This document shows, in pieces, positions 36,312 through 47,881 of a DNA stretch of 64,000 bases. Made by a program: the position numbers and the translations under genes. Source of the stretch: Nectonema munidae (lineage: Eukaryota; Nematomorpha; Nectonematoida; Nectonematidae); the NCBI GenBank assembly GCA_030549495.1, contig JAUIRK010000951.1, forward strand, positions 124,001-188,000, in the 5' to 3' direction. Each line of letters begins with the position of its first letter. Position 1 is the first letter of the stretch. The notes under the pieces were generated by a model. That model had not been told where the DNA came from, ran no database searches, and saw nothing but the letters and a program-made list of their open reading frames with translations.

Positions 36312-36780
36312 GTATAAACTATGGAGTAAGTTTTACTTACAAGTTGGTAATTTACACTGACAATTTATATGTACAATATTCTGTATTGCCAAGCGATTTA
36401 AGTCATTATTTATAAGGGGGAAATTGTTAAATTTATAATTCTTGAATTTGGTGCAATAACATAAATACGTTTTTATATGAAATTAAATTAAGTTAAAATT
36501 GTATTTTTATTTTATCCACTATTTGTTCTCACCTTAGTATCGATTTTAATGTTTTCTTATATTCGAATTTATATCACCAAACCAACCCAGCTTCTACCAA
36601 GCAGGTTGTGGGAAATGCCACCATGAAAAATTTAACAATTTTCAACAGAACCGCTTGGAAATGAAATATCCCTTGAATAATGCTAACGACCACAAAGCGT
36701 TGGTACTTGGTACCGACCACTTTGATAACGATTTCTTTGAACGAAAAAAACTTTCGTTTTTAGTCAATAACGCACTACAG

Positions 36781-36928
36781 CATTTCGATCGTTGTGCAAG
36801 ATGAACTTCTGTCTCTCATAAACAAGCCTTCAAAGAGCAAGTCAGTGAGGAGTGAAGATTTATTCCTGCCCAAATCTTTTCTTTCATGCGTCACAGATTT
36901 GTATATTCGACAAATGAATATCATTAGC
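36781..36928 (+). CDS. UNC80: UNC80-like exon (phase 2 to 0)
   Basis: From GCACTACAG to GTAAGT: ISIVVQDELLSLINKPSKSK then SVRSEDLFLPKSFLSCVTDL and YIRQMNIIS. Strong donor and coding composition. Just upstream a frame of about 60 codons (36595-36800, with CGKCHHEKFNNF) is open but does not fit the phase. Confidence 0.6.
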
Positions 36929-37178
36929 GTAAGTTTTAGTTCTTTTTTTATTGTTATTATCTCTTTCTAAGTATTTGGAGTCGGATTTTTGTGTACTTGG
37001 AGTCGGGTCGGAAATTTTCTCTCTGATTTCGCAACCCTGGTTACAGAACACAATTCTTGAAAATTGAATCCAATGCAGTGTTGAATAGGATAAGTGTTAT
37101 GCCTCGTCTCTCATAAATTTCTGGTTGCGACCTCCTCCTACATTTTATTTATTACTTATTATTTATTTTGCAATTTAG

Positions 37179-37305
37179 AATGAGTTTCTGTCTTTCAATA
37201 ACCTTCTCTTTCCTTCATTTTCTGCCAGCAGCATCCAAAACATTCAAACACTTCTTGTCTTCTTCTACCTGCCTATCTGCATCAAACAGTCCGCTTTCAT
37301 GATAA
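37179..37305 (+). CDS. UNC80: UNC80-like exon (phase 0 to 1)
   Basis: From GCAATTTAG to GTAAGT: NEFLSFNNLLFPSFSASSIQ then NIQTLLVFFYLPICIKQSAF. The LLxxxxLPxC helix recalls the 'LLLPLC' segment of UNC80, more hydrophobic here. Confidence 0.65.
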
Positions 37306-37756
37306 GTAAGTATGCTTCTTTTTTCACCCCTTTCAAATATACTCATCTGTAGATACGCGATTTGTCTCTGTCACGTGTTTTCTTTGTATTTACAGTTCTC
37401 GGGAAATCTCAGATCTGTATCATTTAATTAGTTTTTTTAATATCAACAATAACAAAAATAAAAGAATAGAAAATAAAAATTCCAAATCTCTTGATAACCT
37501 CAATGAAAAAGTAGAAACAACATTTATAGATTTTCAGTGACTTTTTATCGTAAAATAAATGACAAATGACAAGAGCCTTTATTGCTTCTCTTTTTTCAAG
37601 TTTATATTAAAATTTGAATTGTGTAATATATATAAATCTCATATCTTGTACTATTGAACGCGGGTAAACAACTTTGGTTTGTTATGTCCAACCTGTATAC
37701 TACAATGGTTTCTATTCCTTATACAAATGATTACGGAGATTAAGGTTCAACTTTCT

Positions 37757-38100
37757 TTTCATATTTTGCTAGATGTAAGATTTGATATACTCCATTCGGG
37801 GAGACGATGTTATAAAAATTAAAAATGATGCGTGGGACAAGGTTATCTGTTCATATTTTGCTAGATGTAAGATTTGATATGCCCCACTCGGAAAGGACGA
37901 TGTTACAAAAGTTATTACCTATATTTTTGACGATTTTAAATAATAAATTTGTCAAATAATCAAAATAAAATTCTGAAATCAAAGAATCCAAAAATATTCT
38001 TTAAAAAATCAAAAAATATTCAACTTTCTGATCATATTTTCCTAGATGTAAGATTTGATATACCTCATGCGATGTTACAAAAGTTATAACCTATATTTTG
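37757..38100. repeat. Dispersed tandem repeat, three copies of about 90 bp
   Basis: CTAGATGTAAGATTTGATAT occurs at about 37770, 37860 and 38042, each followed by a CCCATTCGG-like stretch and ACGATGTTA. Spacing is about 90 and 180 bp, as if one unit were lost or diverged. Confidence 0.75.
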
Positions 38101-38705
38101 CAATTTGCTCTAAATTAAATATTACATTTATTAAATAAACAAAATAAAATTCATGCATGATTTGATAAAAAGGTTAAGAAAGAAAAGGTTCAACATTATA
38201 TTCTAACAGTAACGTGAGCGAACTCAAATATAAGAAAAGCCAGTCTTAACTTTTTGTGTCTAGTGTCTATACAAATGTTCATTTGACAAAAAGGGGTATG
38301 TATATGTCATTCAATATGAAAATTTTGATTCATTTCTGTCAAATGCATTTTGGTTTTAAAACATCTTAATTTCTATTAGATCTTACACCGAGAAAGATAT
38401 AGTAATTTCTTTGCACGCCCCTAAGTAATATCAAAATTAATAGTTACTTTTAAATTTACTTCATTAAATATTTACCTTTTTTTTCCTATTATTGCAATAT
38501 TGGATTTGGAGCACCTTTTTATCAAAATATTTGAAAATAACCTTTTTTAAACAATAATAATGACCGTATGTTCTTAATTTTAATTAATGAACTTACTAAT
38601 GTTCTTTAAGTCAACGTTTTTCCCCAGGCCTAATGTATTTGACTTTAGTCAGGTTTACCCCGTGCAAATAATAACTTCTTTTTAATTAAGACTTCCAACA
38701 AACAG

Positions 38706-38906
38706 ACAAAAAGTTTTTGGAAAATTTGATAGCATTGATCACAAAATTAGTAGCAGATGTAGAGGTGAATTACAAACGCAATGAAGATGTCACAATACTT
38801 TCCCCCAATTTGAATCGCTTACTCTTTTCTTCGCAATCTTCCAAAACAGAGATCTCTTTCGCTTCCACTGAAGACGTTTTTCAGTCAGAGACTCTGCTTA
38901 AAATTT
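38706..38906 (+). CDS. UNC80: UNC80-like exon (phase 1 to 1)
   Basis: After CCAACAAACAG two bases complete Asn, then KKFLENLIALITKLVADVEV and a polar Ser-rich stretch to QSETLLKI. The donor GTGCAT at 38907 is preferred because phase 1 is then shared with the exon at 44852; GTGAAT at 38765 would give a shorter form out of phase. Poly-C follows at 38961. Confidence 0.5.
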
Positions 38907-39659
38907 GTGCATTTAGTAATTTTAAAAATTACGCACTTTTTCTATCTAACTTTGTTTGATCCCCCCCCCCCCTCCCCATTCCAAATTTTATTAAGCCTCC
39001 AGGAAATTTAAAAAAAAACTATAATATTAATATTTTTTTAAAAACATTAGTTCTTATAATATGATCAAAAGAATTCCAATTTAGTAGACTTTGTTTTACA
39101 GTCAATAAGATTTTTGCTATACTTGAATTTCAATGTTTAAATGATGCGATTTTAAAATATATCAGTTAAATAAAATTTTAACGTGGACATTTCAACATAT
39201 TTCAAAAATCAGTTTTAACCGAAATATCAACATTAGACTTTTGACCGAATTTTATTATATAAAAAATTACCTGTAAATAGTCATAGAACTTAGTGTGTAA
39301 ATGTAATTTAACTTCTTTTTTGTTTATTTCCTCTGTAAAAATGAACACTTATATTTTGAATGATTGCTAGAACTTTTTACTGTAAAAACTATATTTTAGA
39401 CTTAGTTTGTGTGGTGATTATTTATAGTGTGTGAGGTAAAAAAAATATTCTATAAAAATAAAAAAATTAAATTGATTTTAAATAAAAAATAGTTTATTAT
39501 TAAGTCTTATTAATGAATTTCATTAAAAATAAGAAATGTGTTTTTTTGTTCTTTTTTAAAGATAAAAATTTTTATTTTCAAATATTTTTTAAACAATAAT
39601 GAATTTTTTAATTAAAAAAAAGTCAAATTATTAGTCGAACATTTTTTTAACTTTAAGTA
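38907..39659. other. Intron with poly-C run, otherwise nothing
   Basis: Twelve C at 38961-38972, then very AT-rich sequence. Confidence 0.5.
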
Positions 39660-40920
39660 GAAGTATTAACACAGTTTCTGCAGGCAATTTTTATGATTTT
39701 TGCAAATAAAAATATTGCACTTTTTGCATTTAACTTTTGTTATTTGTCCTCTCTTCTTGGAAAATTTACATCTTGAAATTTATTAGTTAACTGAAAACAG
39801 AAATTAATTTCTACTTTTTTTTTACTTTCCCTACATTTTTTTACTTCATATTCCTGCTTCATTATATTTTGAACTTATTTGATCTTCAAAGTCAATGCCA
39901 TATTTTCTTTCATCTAAAAGATTCATTATTTCAGGCTTTTTCTTTTCTGTATTATCAACATTTTTATCATGATGCATTGAAGATAGAAGAGTAACAACTT
40001 TATTTTTTCACGAATCCAGTACATCAAACTTAAATCTTTTGTAAACAAAAGTTTACTTAAATATATTTCTCTTTTACCTTTTCCCTCCGAAGTAAATTTT
40101 TATCGGATGTTTTTATACGGATTTTTTTTAATACTAAATTACATTATTTTTATATGAAGAAGCAAAATTTGTTTGAAAATTTTTCTAATAGCGATTTCAC
40201 AATAGGAAACGTTTGTCACATATCGGTGGATAAAATACAAAAAGGCAGCTAAATAAAATACAACACAAAGCAAAATTATAAAAAAACAATCAACTACAGT
40301 TGTGAAGCAGTATGGTAGGTTTTAAAACATTGAGGATGAAGATAAATTTGACACGGTTTGCTGAGAAACTTACAGACACTTCCCCATTCTCTGCACCTAC
40401 ATTCTCGTTATCTTTCTTTATAACATGGCCAATGTGAGAGAGAAAGATCATAACGAATAGAATTTCCTGTTAGAGCACTAATAACAAGACGTCGTAATGC
40501 AACTTTTTTTTCTTTACCATGTAAATTGAAAATTTCATTAACTGCTTGCCTTATAAACCATATTCGTTCATTGTTGGATATTTTCAAATTTCTATCATTG
40601 ATTCAGTATAAAAAGTGTGTGTGTCTAGTAAACAGTAATGTCATAACTTTTTGGTTTTGTAGCTTGGAAGTGCATTCTGAAACCACATCTCCCCTTTGAA
40701 AGGAAATACATCTTCATCAACAGTCAGGTATTCATGCAGAGTGTATAATGATTTACAATTATTCTCATAACTATCGAAAAAATTCTGATTACAGCCAATT
40801 TATCATGCTCTTTTCTAGCAGCTCTTGTAATTTTTGTTGTGAAACTTAAAGCACCTACATAAAAATAAGGATCTTTGACGAGACATCAAACTTTTTATGA
40901 AATCGCACCCAAAACGAGAA
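39660..40920 (-). mobile_element. piggyBac transposase relic
   Basis: Read on the minus strand, the order of piggyBac parts is kept: MSRQRSLFLCRCFKF near 40890, HEYLTVDEDVFPFKG (an Asp of the DDD triad) near 40730, LRRLVISALTGNSIRYD near 40490, and a Cys-rich zinc-finger tail, CKKCNIFICKNHKNC, near 39700. Frames are broken several times. Inverted ends were not found. It is a plain DNA transposon; the neighbouring hAT inserted close by. Confidence 0.75.
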
Positions 40921-41049
40921 CCATTCCAAATATCTCTCCCCTATCTCTCTCTCAATGGTGTTAGAATAGTTATTATTCTTTAGATAATGAAGATAGTTAT
41001 TATCTTCATAAAAAAAGTAGTTAGAATAGGTCTATTTAATAGTTATTAG

Positions 41050-43300
41050 CAGGGCAAGTAAAAGTCAATAAAGTCAATTTTTTCGTAAGCTTTAGTTATT
41101 GTTCATAAACATTTTTTTTTTTTATTTCGAACTTTAATGATCTTTTGTTGAGTAATTTATAGGTCAACAAAAGTCAACTTTTTATTATAATGTCAATAAA
41201 GTAAATTTTTATTTTTTTCACAACTTGAATTATTTTTACTTATAATAAAAACGTATATAACTTTTTATTTATTAAAAAAGAGAAACTGAGTAATACTTTC
41301 AATCAATTGAGAGTTATTTTTATCAACGCTTTTCTTATTTCTGTTTTTAAATTGTTTATGATGGTGTGTTCTTTTATTATATAGAGTGCATTCGCTTCTT
41401 ACTGGCATTAAATTTAAATGATATCTGTAAACAGCAGTGCTTATTTCCTGTTTTCAACTTGTTATATTTACTATAGTTTGCATACTGTAATATAATCATC
41501 ATGACTAGATGTTCATTACATGTAGGCCTATATTTTATGTGATTGTAATTTGCGCATACCTTTGAGGATGATCGATAAACATATGCTTGTTAAACAACAC
41601 TAATTTTTGAATATAAGTGCGCTTCTTCATCTTTCATTTTTTTTCAACAATTACTTCCTTAAATCTTTCATAAGAAACTTTATTTTTGTTGTCCAATTTT
41701 CTTCAACTGTTGTTATTTTTGAAAAATAAAATCAAACATGCCAAAAACTGCTAAAAACAACTTTCAAAAAATATCTTCTTTCGTTTTCAAATATCCGAAG
41801 GAATTCACTTATTCTACAGATAAAAGTTTCTTTGTATTGTATATTATGCATGACTGAAGTGAAATACGAAAAAACTTTTTTTGTGGACAAGCACAGATCA
41901 ACGCAAAAGCATAAAAGAATTCTTGATAATGCTTCTGGAAGTAAAAGTCTTGAATCCTTTGTAAAGATCACTGATAAAAACTTTACTAATATTTTGATAA
42001 CGGCATTTTTAGAAGCAAACATTCTTCTTTATAAATTGAACCATCCAAGTATTAAGTCTTTATTTCAAAGTATTGGCAAAGTTTTACCATCTGAAAGAAC
42101 TTGTAGAAACGCAATAGACGACTTGGCGACAAATAAATTACGAGAAATCAAAGATTTAATTAAAAACCAACAAATTTTTTTAATGATTGATGAAACAAAA
42201 CTATCAGGTAAAATCTTTATAAATGTTCTGCTTGGAAAACTTAATCATTCAACTGTCACACATCTTATCAAAATTGTAGTTCATGAGTCTCACTTAAACT
42301 CAGAAAAACTAACTATATTGGTAGATGATGTGATTAAAGAGTTTGATATTGAACGCAACGACTTTTGTTTGCTTTTAACAGATGATGCTACATATAATGT
42401 AGCTGCTGGAAAAACTTTGAAGATTTTATTTCCCAATCTCTTTTACGTGACATGCTTCTCTCATCTTCTCCATAACTGTGCTCTAAAAGTGAAAGCTTTT
42501 TACAAAAATGTTGATGATTTAATTTCTTCGGTTAAAGCTTTAACAATCAAAAACAAAAGGAGGCGTTCTCTTTTTAAAGATATTGGATATGCACCCACTC
42601 CTATTGCAACAAGGTGGGCAAGCTGGCTAAAAAGTGCTCTTTATTACTGTGAGTATCTTCCAAACATTCGACGAATTATTCAAAACATCGATAGTGAAGG
42701 CAGCATTTTGTTAAAAAGGGAGGGCTAAAGAAAGTTTAAATAATCATGATCTGGCTAAAAATTTACTCTCAATAAAGCAAAACTACAATGATTTGATTGA
42801 TTTTGTAGAAAAATCTCAAAACTCTAGATTTTCGATAAAAGATGCTTACAATTCTTTTAACAAAATTAATTTTTGTGAAGATGAATGCAAAATTAATAAA
42901 TATTTTGAAAGACGTTTCAATCAAAATCAAATAAAAGAAATAATAAAAATGAAAAATTGTGAAATTTCACCAAGCACATATTTGAAGCTACAGGACTGTC
43001 AAGCAACTACTTCAGAAGTTGAACGTTCGTTTTCTAAATTAAAAAAACTACTGGAAAAAGACCAAAATTTTAAAGACGAAAATATTTTAAAGTATATGAT
43101 ATTTTGTTATAATTTAAAAAATAATAATGACTATGAATCAGTGAAATTTCAATAAATTTTTTACAGCTTTACAAACATTTTTGTAAACGTATGTTACTTT
43201 CAAAAAATTTTCAAGGTCAACTTTTTTGAGTAAAAAGTCAACTTTTTAAAAAATAAGGTCAATTTTTAAAAGTGTTTTAGGTCAATTTTTCCTTGCCCTG
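41050..43300 (+). mobile_element. Nearly whole hAT transposon, 2251 bp
   Basis: The ends CAGGGCAAG and CTTGCCCTG are exact inverted copies, flanked by GTTATTAG at 41042-41049 and 43301-43308, a perfect 8-bp duplication. Behind both ends lie repeated AAAGTCAAT/AGGTCAACTTTTT blocks that look like transposase binding sites. Inside is one transposase gene on the + strand (41738-43155) in three frames, i.e. two frameshifts. Sharp ends and few breaks mean a young insertion. Confidence 0.92.
41738..43155 (+). CDS. hAT transposase with two frameshifts
   Basis: An ATG at 41738 opens MPKTAKNNFQKISSFVFKYP in frame A. The zinc finger LYCILCMTEV with a later HRSTQKH (C-x2-C, H-x5-H) lies in frame B from about 41813, so one frameshift falls between. 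Frame B runs to 42728 and holds IFLMIDETKLSG, FCLLLTDDATYNVAAG and VTCFSHLLHNCAL, the catalytic core motifs of hAT enzymes. A second frameshift at the AAAAAGGGAGGG run near 42720 leads to frame C, which ends with DCQATTSEVERSFSKLKKLL, the hAT dimerisation region. About 470 codons in all. Confidence 0.85.
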
Positions 43301-43308
43301 GTTATTAG

Positions 43309-44479
43309 ATATTTAATTCAGACCGTTTCCTGTTTATTAGTGACCAAGAAAATCAGACAATACCTAAAAATAATTATACTGAAACCCACTTATTTTTTCG
43401 ATAAATTTGTTACTATTTTTTGAATATAATTTGAATTTGAATAACTAATTTTTCCTTTAAATAATAAGTATAAATTTTGAAAAATACAAAAAAAATATAA
43501 AAAAAAGAGCTAACAAAAGTGTAAAAAGATGTAGGTGAGTAGAATTCTTCAAATAAAATTGATAAAAAACAAAAGTAAAAAAAAAAATAAATAAATAAAT
43601 AAAGTAAACAAAGTTTTACGTTTGAAGTATGGCATATGCGGAGCATCTTTAGATCTAGTAAAATGAGTAGCTGTATTTGGAAAGTACAAGGAATTAAAGC
43701 ACCCATTTAAATAATAATTTTTGAAAGCATATGCAATTAAATTCTTTTCTATCGACAATATAAGTTATGTATATTTAATGGGATTATGAGAGAGTGTTGA
43801 AAAACAAAATCTCCAAATCCAATAATGGTGTTACATAATTTTTACCAACAAAAATTTCACGAACTAAAGTTTCATCCAGGAAAATTTCACTCAGGAGAAT
43901 TACATTCGAAGTTAAAACAAAACCCTCAAAATTTAATCTCTTAAATTTTTTATATGTTTTATGAGTTAACGATTTTCGGAAAGAGCAGCTTGCTATAAAT
44001 ACATTATCTTACATTTAGTCTTAAAAATTGAAAAGTTAAATAGGAAGTTTTGTATGTTTTTGTTTCAGCCCTTATTCAATCTTATATTCTTATAGTCATT
44101 ATAATCTACCTAGGAATTTTATTTAATCTGTCATGTTTTGAAAAATTTTGCCGTAAACTTTCATCTAAATTTTTATATTTTAATTTTTTTAGAGTTTTAT
44201 TAATTATAGCCACTGTAAAACCTCAATATTTCTTCGTATATCTTTTCAAAAATATTTTCTTCCACTTTTTTTTTTATCATTTTGATGTTAGGATTTTTCT
44301 AAATAGTATTTTCGAAACAGCCAAAAATCTATCTATGCAATTAACTAACCAAAATTTAATTACTATAACTAACCTTATTAACTTGGTTTTTTGGTATTGT
44401 TTGGTTCAATAACTAACGTTATAAACTAACAAAAGAAATAATTAGTAACTATTTACCTATTTGGATATAGTACTATTTA
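43309..44479. other. Intron; hydrophobic open frame, not assigned
   Basis: A + strand frame (44058-44412) of hydrophobic residues follows a TTTGTTTCAG but ends without a fitting donor; I read it as chance in T-rich DNA. An (AAAT)n stretch lies near 43580-43605. Confidence 0.4.
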
Positions 44480-44480
44480 G

Positions 44481-44640
44481 GGGCGTGAGTATGGGATGTT
44501 AGATGCTGGATTCGATAACTCGAAGTCTTGGGTTCGATCCTGCATCAAGCTTGCTTTCCTCAAAGTTCGATACAAGCGGCGCAATTGTGCCTTTTCGATG
44601 AAAACACCCTACGGTACCATTACCATAAAACAACTAACTA
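44481..44640 (+). mobile_element. tRNA-derived SINE candidate
   Basis: GGGTTCGATCC at 44530 matches an RNA polymerase III B box, and TATGGGATGTTAGATGCTGG about 40 bases before it can serve as a worn A box. A 3' part without coding follows, with a simple ACTAACTAA tail. Confidence 0.5.
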
Positions 44641-44851
44641 ATTAAGCATACTGTCTATCTTTCGACAACCTCTTTTTTCGACTTTCTATCTTTCGAAATA
44701 CTGTTGTATACCAGATATTCAATGTGTGTAGTGTGATTGAAACAACGTACACTGTTGTCCTCTTTTTCCATCGTTTGACATTTTAGGCGCTCTTTATTGA
44801 CCATACTGGGATTTGGCAAAAATTCTTACTTTTACCTTTTACTTTCTTTAG

Positions 44852-44950
44852 CTCTCAAGACCATTTTTGTTTGCTTCAAAAGTGAGCTTTATCCATACTA
44901 CGGCAAAATCTCCAAACTCGTGCTTCTACTTCTTTCAGAAAAGTTTATAG
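44852..44950 (+). CDS. UNC80: UNC80-like exon (phase 1 to 1)
   Basis: After ACTTTCTTTAG two bases precede LKTIFVCFKSELYPYYGKIS then KLVLLLLSEKFI and a GTGAGT donor. From memory, UNC80 has a GLKxxxVCFE segment before its last helices. The leftover G joins the next exon's first two bases as Asp. Confidence 0.65.
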   Translation, partial: LSRPFLFASKVSFIHTTAKSPNSCFYFFQKSL

Positions 44951-45049
44951 GTGAGTGCTACTGATATATATAAAAATAATTATTTTGTTTAAAATTCATC
45001 CATAAATTCATAGCACTTTTACGCAAACACCTATTACTTAATAAAAAAC

Positions 45050-47132
45050 TAAGGAAGCATTTTTATTAATAAATTTTTTAATAAAAACAACATACAGTTT
45101 AATTAAAATTCAGTGGGATGGGTGTGCCTGCATTTTGGAAATTAGCTCCTTTGTGTCAATGTCAACTGAGGTTAAGGCTAAAGGAAAGCAGGCTTCGAGA
45201 GATGTTTGAAGTAGATTCCTCTCTTTGGATTTAATCGACTTCATTGCGGAAGATGCTGCTTCACAAAGGTAGGTACTTCCAAACATTGACAGCAAGTGCA
45301 ATCCAAAACGGCATAAATTAGGATAATGCTCTTCAGAAAGAAGAGGCGAAAATTGAGTGATTGGCAGTGTATCTTTGCTTAATAAAAACCGGTCTCTTTG
45401 CAAGTCACACAATTCAAGCTGCAAATCTTCATCGGCTTCTGATATATTAATAGTCAGCGGAGCATTGAATACATTGAAGTTTTTCTCAAGGTGCTGAAAA
45501 TCTTTAAATCGCTTGTTGAAGTCTTCAATCAGGGTATAAAGAGTTTCAACAAAGCAGCAGAAGTTATTGTCCTCTATTTCTCTAGAAATAACATCACAAC
45601 TTGGAAAGTGAAGTAGAATGTCACTTTGCAGATTACTTTTGAAGTGGCATAATTTGTTACGGAAGCCATCTACGAAACGATACAGAGAAGAGATTGTTTG
45701 ATTCCTACCCTGTAAACTTAAATTGAGCTTATTCAGATGCTGAGTAATATCAGTGAGGAATGCTAAACCTTTCAGAAAGTTGACGTCTTTCAATAAACCT
45801 TTAAACCCATCAATGTCTACACTCAGTTCTTCTAAAAAGTTTAGAATCTCATTACGCAGAGTGAAGAACTGCTGCAGACATTTCCCAGCACTGAGCCAAC
45901 GAACAGTAGAATGGAGTGAAACGTCAGAAAATTCTGTATCTAAATCTCTCAAGAAATCAACAAATAGACGATGTCTCAACGCTTTATTACCGCCTCTAAT
46001 GAAATTAATAATTTTAAATACATGCTGCATTACATCAGATAAACGTATACAGCGACTAGATAACGATTCTTGATGAATAATGCAATGAAACATTGGGCAG
46101 TCGACTCCAGCATCTCTCAAGTACGCTTTCAGCCCCCTTTTAGCTCCAGTCATTGATTTGGCCCATCTGTAACAATGCAAGAGCATTTCTGAAACGCCCC
46201 ATATTCGCTCACTAAAGAATTTAGCGCTTCATAAACATCAGATCCTTTCGTAGTGGTAAAAAGTGGGATTAAGCCGAGTAACTCCTCACTGACATTAAAC
46301 TGTGAATCAATACTTCTAACAAAAATAATAATCAACTGACTGACATCCCTTATATCTGTGCTTTCATCAAGAGCGAGAGAAAAATAAACAGGTTGCTGAA
46401 TTTGATTCTTGACCCTCTCCTGAACAAAATTGCTAAGCTCATCAACACGTCTAGCAACAGTTTGATGCGAGAGTGGAATTTTTTTCAAACTCAAGAGCTG
46501 CATCTTTAAAGCCCATGTCCTTTCCCATAGATATTGCACATCGCTTGATGAGATCACCGTCAGAGAATGCCTTTTTTGATTTGGCCATCAAAAGTGATAC
46601 ATCATAAGAAGCAATGGTTGTAGAAGACGAAAGCTTCACTAATTGGAAAATCTTTTCTTGATGCGCACGCAGGTTTGATTTGAGATCTTTGAGTAGGACT
46701 CGCCGCGCCTCACCAGTGTATTTATCATAACCAGTGACATGAAGAGTGCTGTAATGTCGTTGTACATTGTACTCTTTCATAACAGATATTATGTCATTAC
46801 AAATTAAACATAAAACTCGACCACTTTGTTCTTTCACCAGGAATCTCAATTCCCAACTATCCTTGAACTGACGCTTTCCATTTCTTTTCTGAGCCATCGT
46901 AAAAATGTGGCACTAAGTCTGAAAAGAAAAAAAAAGTATGTGATATAGAGGATTAAGTAAAACTAAAATTATATAAGAATAAATAATATTCCAATTCAAA
47001 TTTAAATAAAGTTTAGGAAGAAAACTTTTTTCGAAGTAACTCAATAAATGTCTAAATAATACTAATTTTCAAAGGTTTTCTAGAAAAGACCGCGGGCCGC
47101 ATTGAAGGGCGGCCCGCGTTTGGACAACCCTG
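45050..47132 (-). mobile_element. hAT transposon of GTF2IRD2/ZBED-like type
   Basis: The right end reads GGACAACCCTG at 47122-47132 beside GC-rich GCGGCCCGCGTTT and GCGGGCCGC blocks. The matching left end was not found, so that side may be lost. The transposase gene lies at 46897-45110 on the minus strand. It sits just downstream of the exon at 44852, antisense to the host gene. Termini resemble those of the MITE at 16880-17362, which may be its small relative. Confidence 0.8.
45110..46897 (-). CDS. hAT transposase (GTF2IRD2-like), two frameshifts
   Basis: Three overlapping minus-strand frames. 46897-46451 starts with ATG and has a BED-like finger in VLCLICNDI with QRHYSTLH. 46557-46150 carries VYFSLALDESTDI and CSCIVTDG (catalytic Asp region). 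46186-45110 carries FHCIIHQESL, STVRWLSAGKCLQQFF, LNLSLQGRNQTI and the C-terminal dimerisation part with LSMFGSTYLCEAASSAMKSI, ending at a natural stop. The gene is almost complete (about 620 codons), so the copy is young or under weak decay. Domesticated relatives exist (GTF2IRD2, ZBED5), but the two frameshifts argue against a working host gene. Confidence 0.85.
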
Positions 47133-47291
47133 GATAGGATATATGAAACATTTTTGGTTTGTATTTTTTCTCTTAATTGTTGGACATTGATTAATGTTTT
47201 TATTAAACATTTCTATGTGGGGCGGGGGTCGATGTGAAAACAAATGTTCTATGAAGGGGTCGACGGGTAAAAAAAGTTTGCCGATCCTGGT
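47133..47291. mobile_element. Second hAT-type end
   Basis: GTTTGCCGATCCTGG at 47277-47291, with GGGGTCGACGGG before it, looks like the right end of a further hAT-type element into which the 45-47 kb element may have inserted. No partner end identified. Confidence 0.3.
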
Positions 47292-47873
47292 TTAGATAGA
47301 GAAACATATGGCAATAATTGATTTAAATACATAAAATTCTATTGGAAAAGAAAGCAGACGATTAGCCTTAAAAATTATCGTCTCCCAAACTTTGAGTCAA
47401 ATCTTCTCCCACATCAATGTACAAAATATGAGGCACATTTAAATATCCAGAGAAATTAAACTCATAACCAAGTCAATTTACTTATGACCTAAAAAATTAA
47501 ATACTGTTTGTAAACAAAAATGATTTTTATGTTCTAATTTTAAACTTGTTTATGTGAAATTTAACTATATAAAAAATAATTTTTTAAAATTTTTTACAAT
47601 ATTTTTGACAAACCTTTAAAATACATGTTAAAAAAGTATACCCTCGAAAGATCAGTGAAAAAGCATAGCGGGAGAATCAATAATAATTGGCAAAAAAACT
47701 CTAGTTAAAAAATATAGTCGCTTATAAATCGCATTTAAATATTTGAGAATTATATTTAATAAAAATTGATTTAAAAAGGTGTTTCTTATAAAATAAATCG
47801 ATTTTAAAAATAAAATAAATATTTAAATTATATGATGTCGTTAAGATTAGGAAAATGTTCTAATTTATGATCT
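47292..47873. other. Intron, no feature recognised
   Basis: AT-rich; nothing recognised. Confidence 0.5.
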
Positions 47874-47881
47874 TCTAAAGC

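Noticed and set aside
41832-41834. TTG as a start codon for the hAT transposase
   Set aside because: The frame continues upstream and the finger begins before it; an ATG at 41738 in another frame is the likelier original start.
44050-44412. 120-codon hydrophobic frame as a membrane protein or host exon
   Set aside because: T-rich bias gives hydrophobic codons by chance; no donor in the needed phase.
45753-46073. + strand frame over the hAT transposase
   Set aside because: Shadow of the real minus-strand gene.
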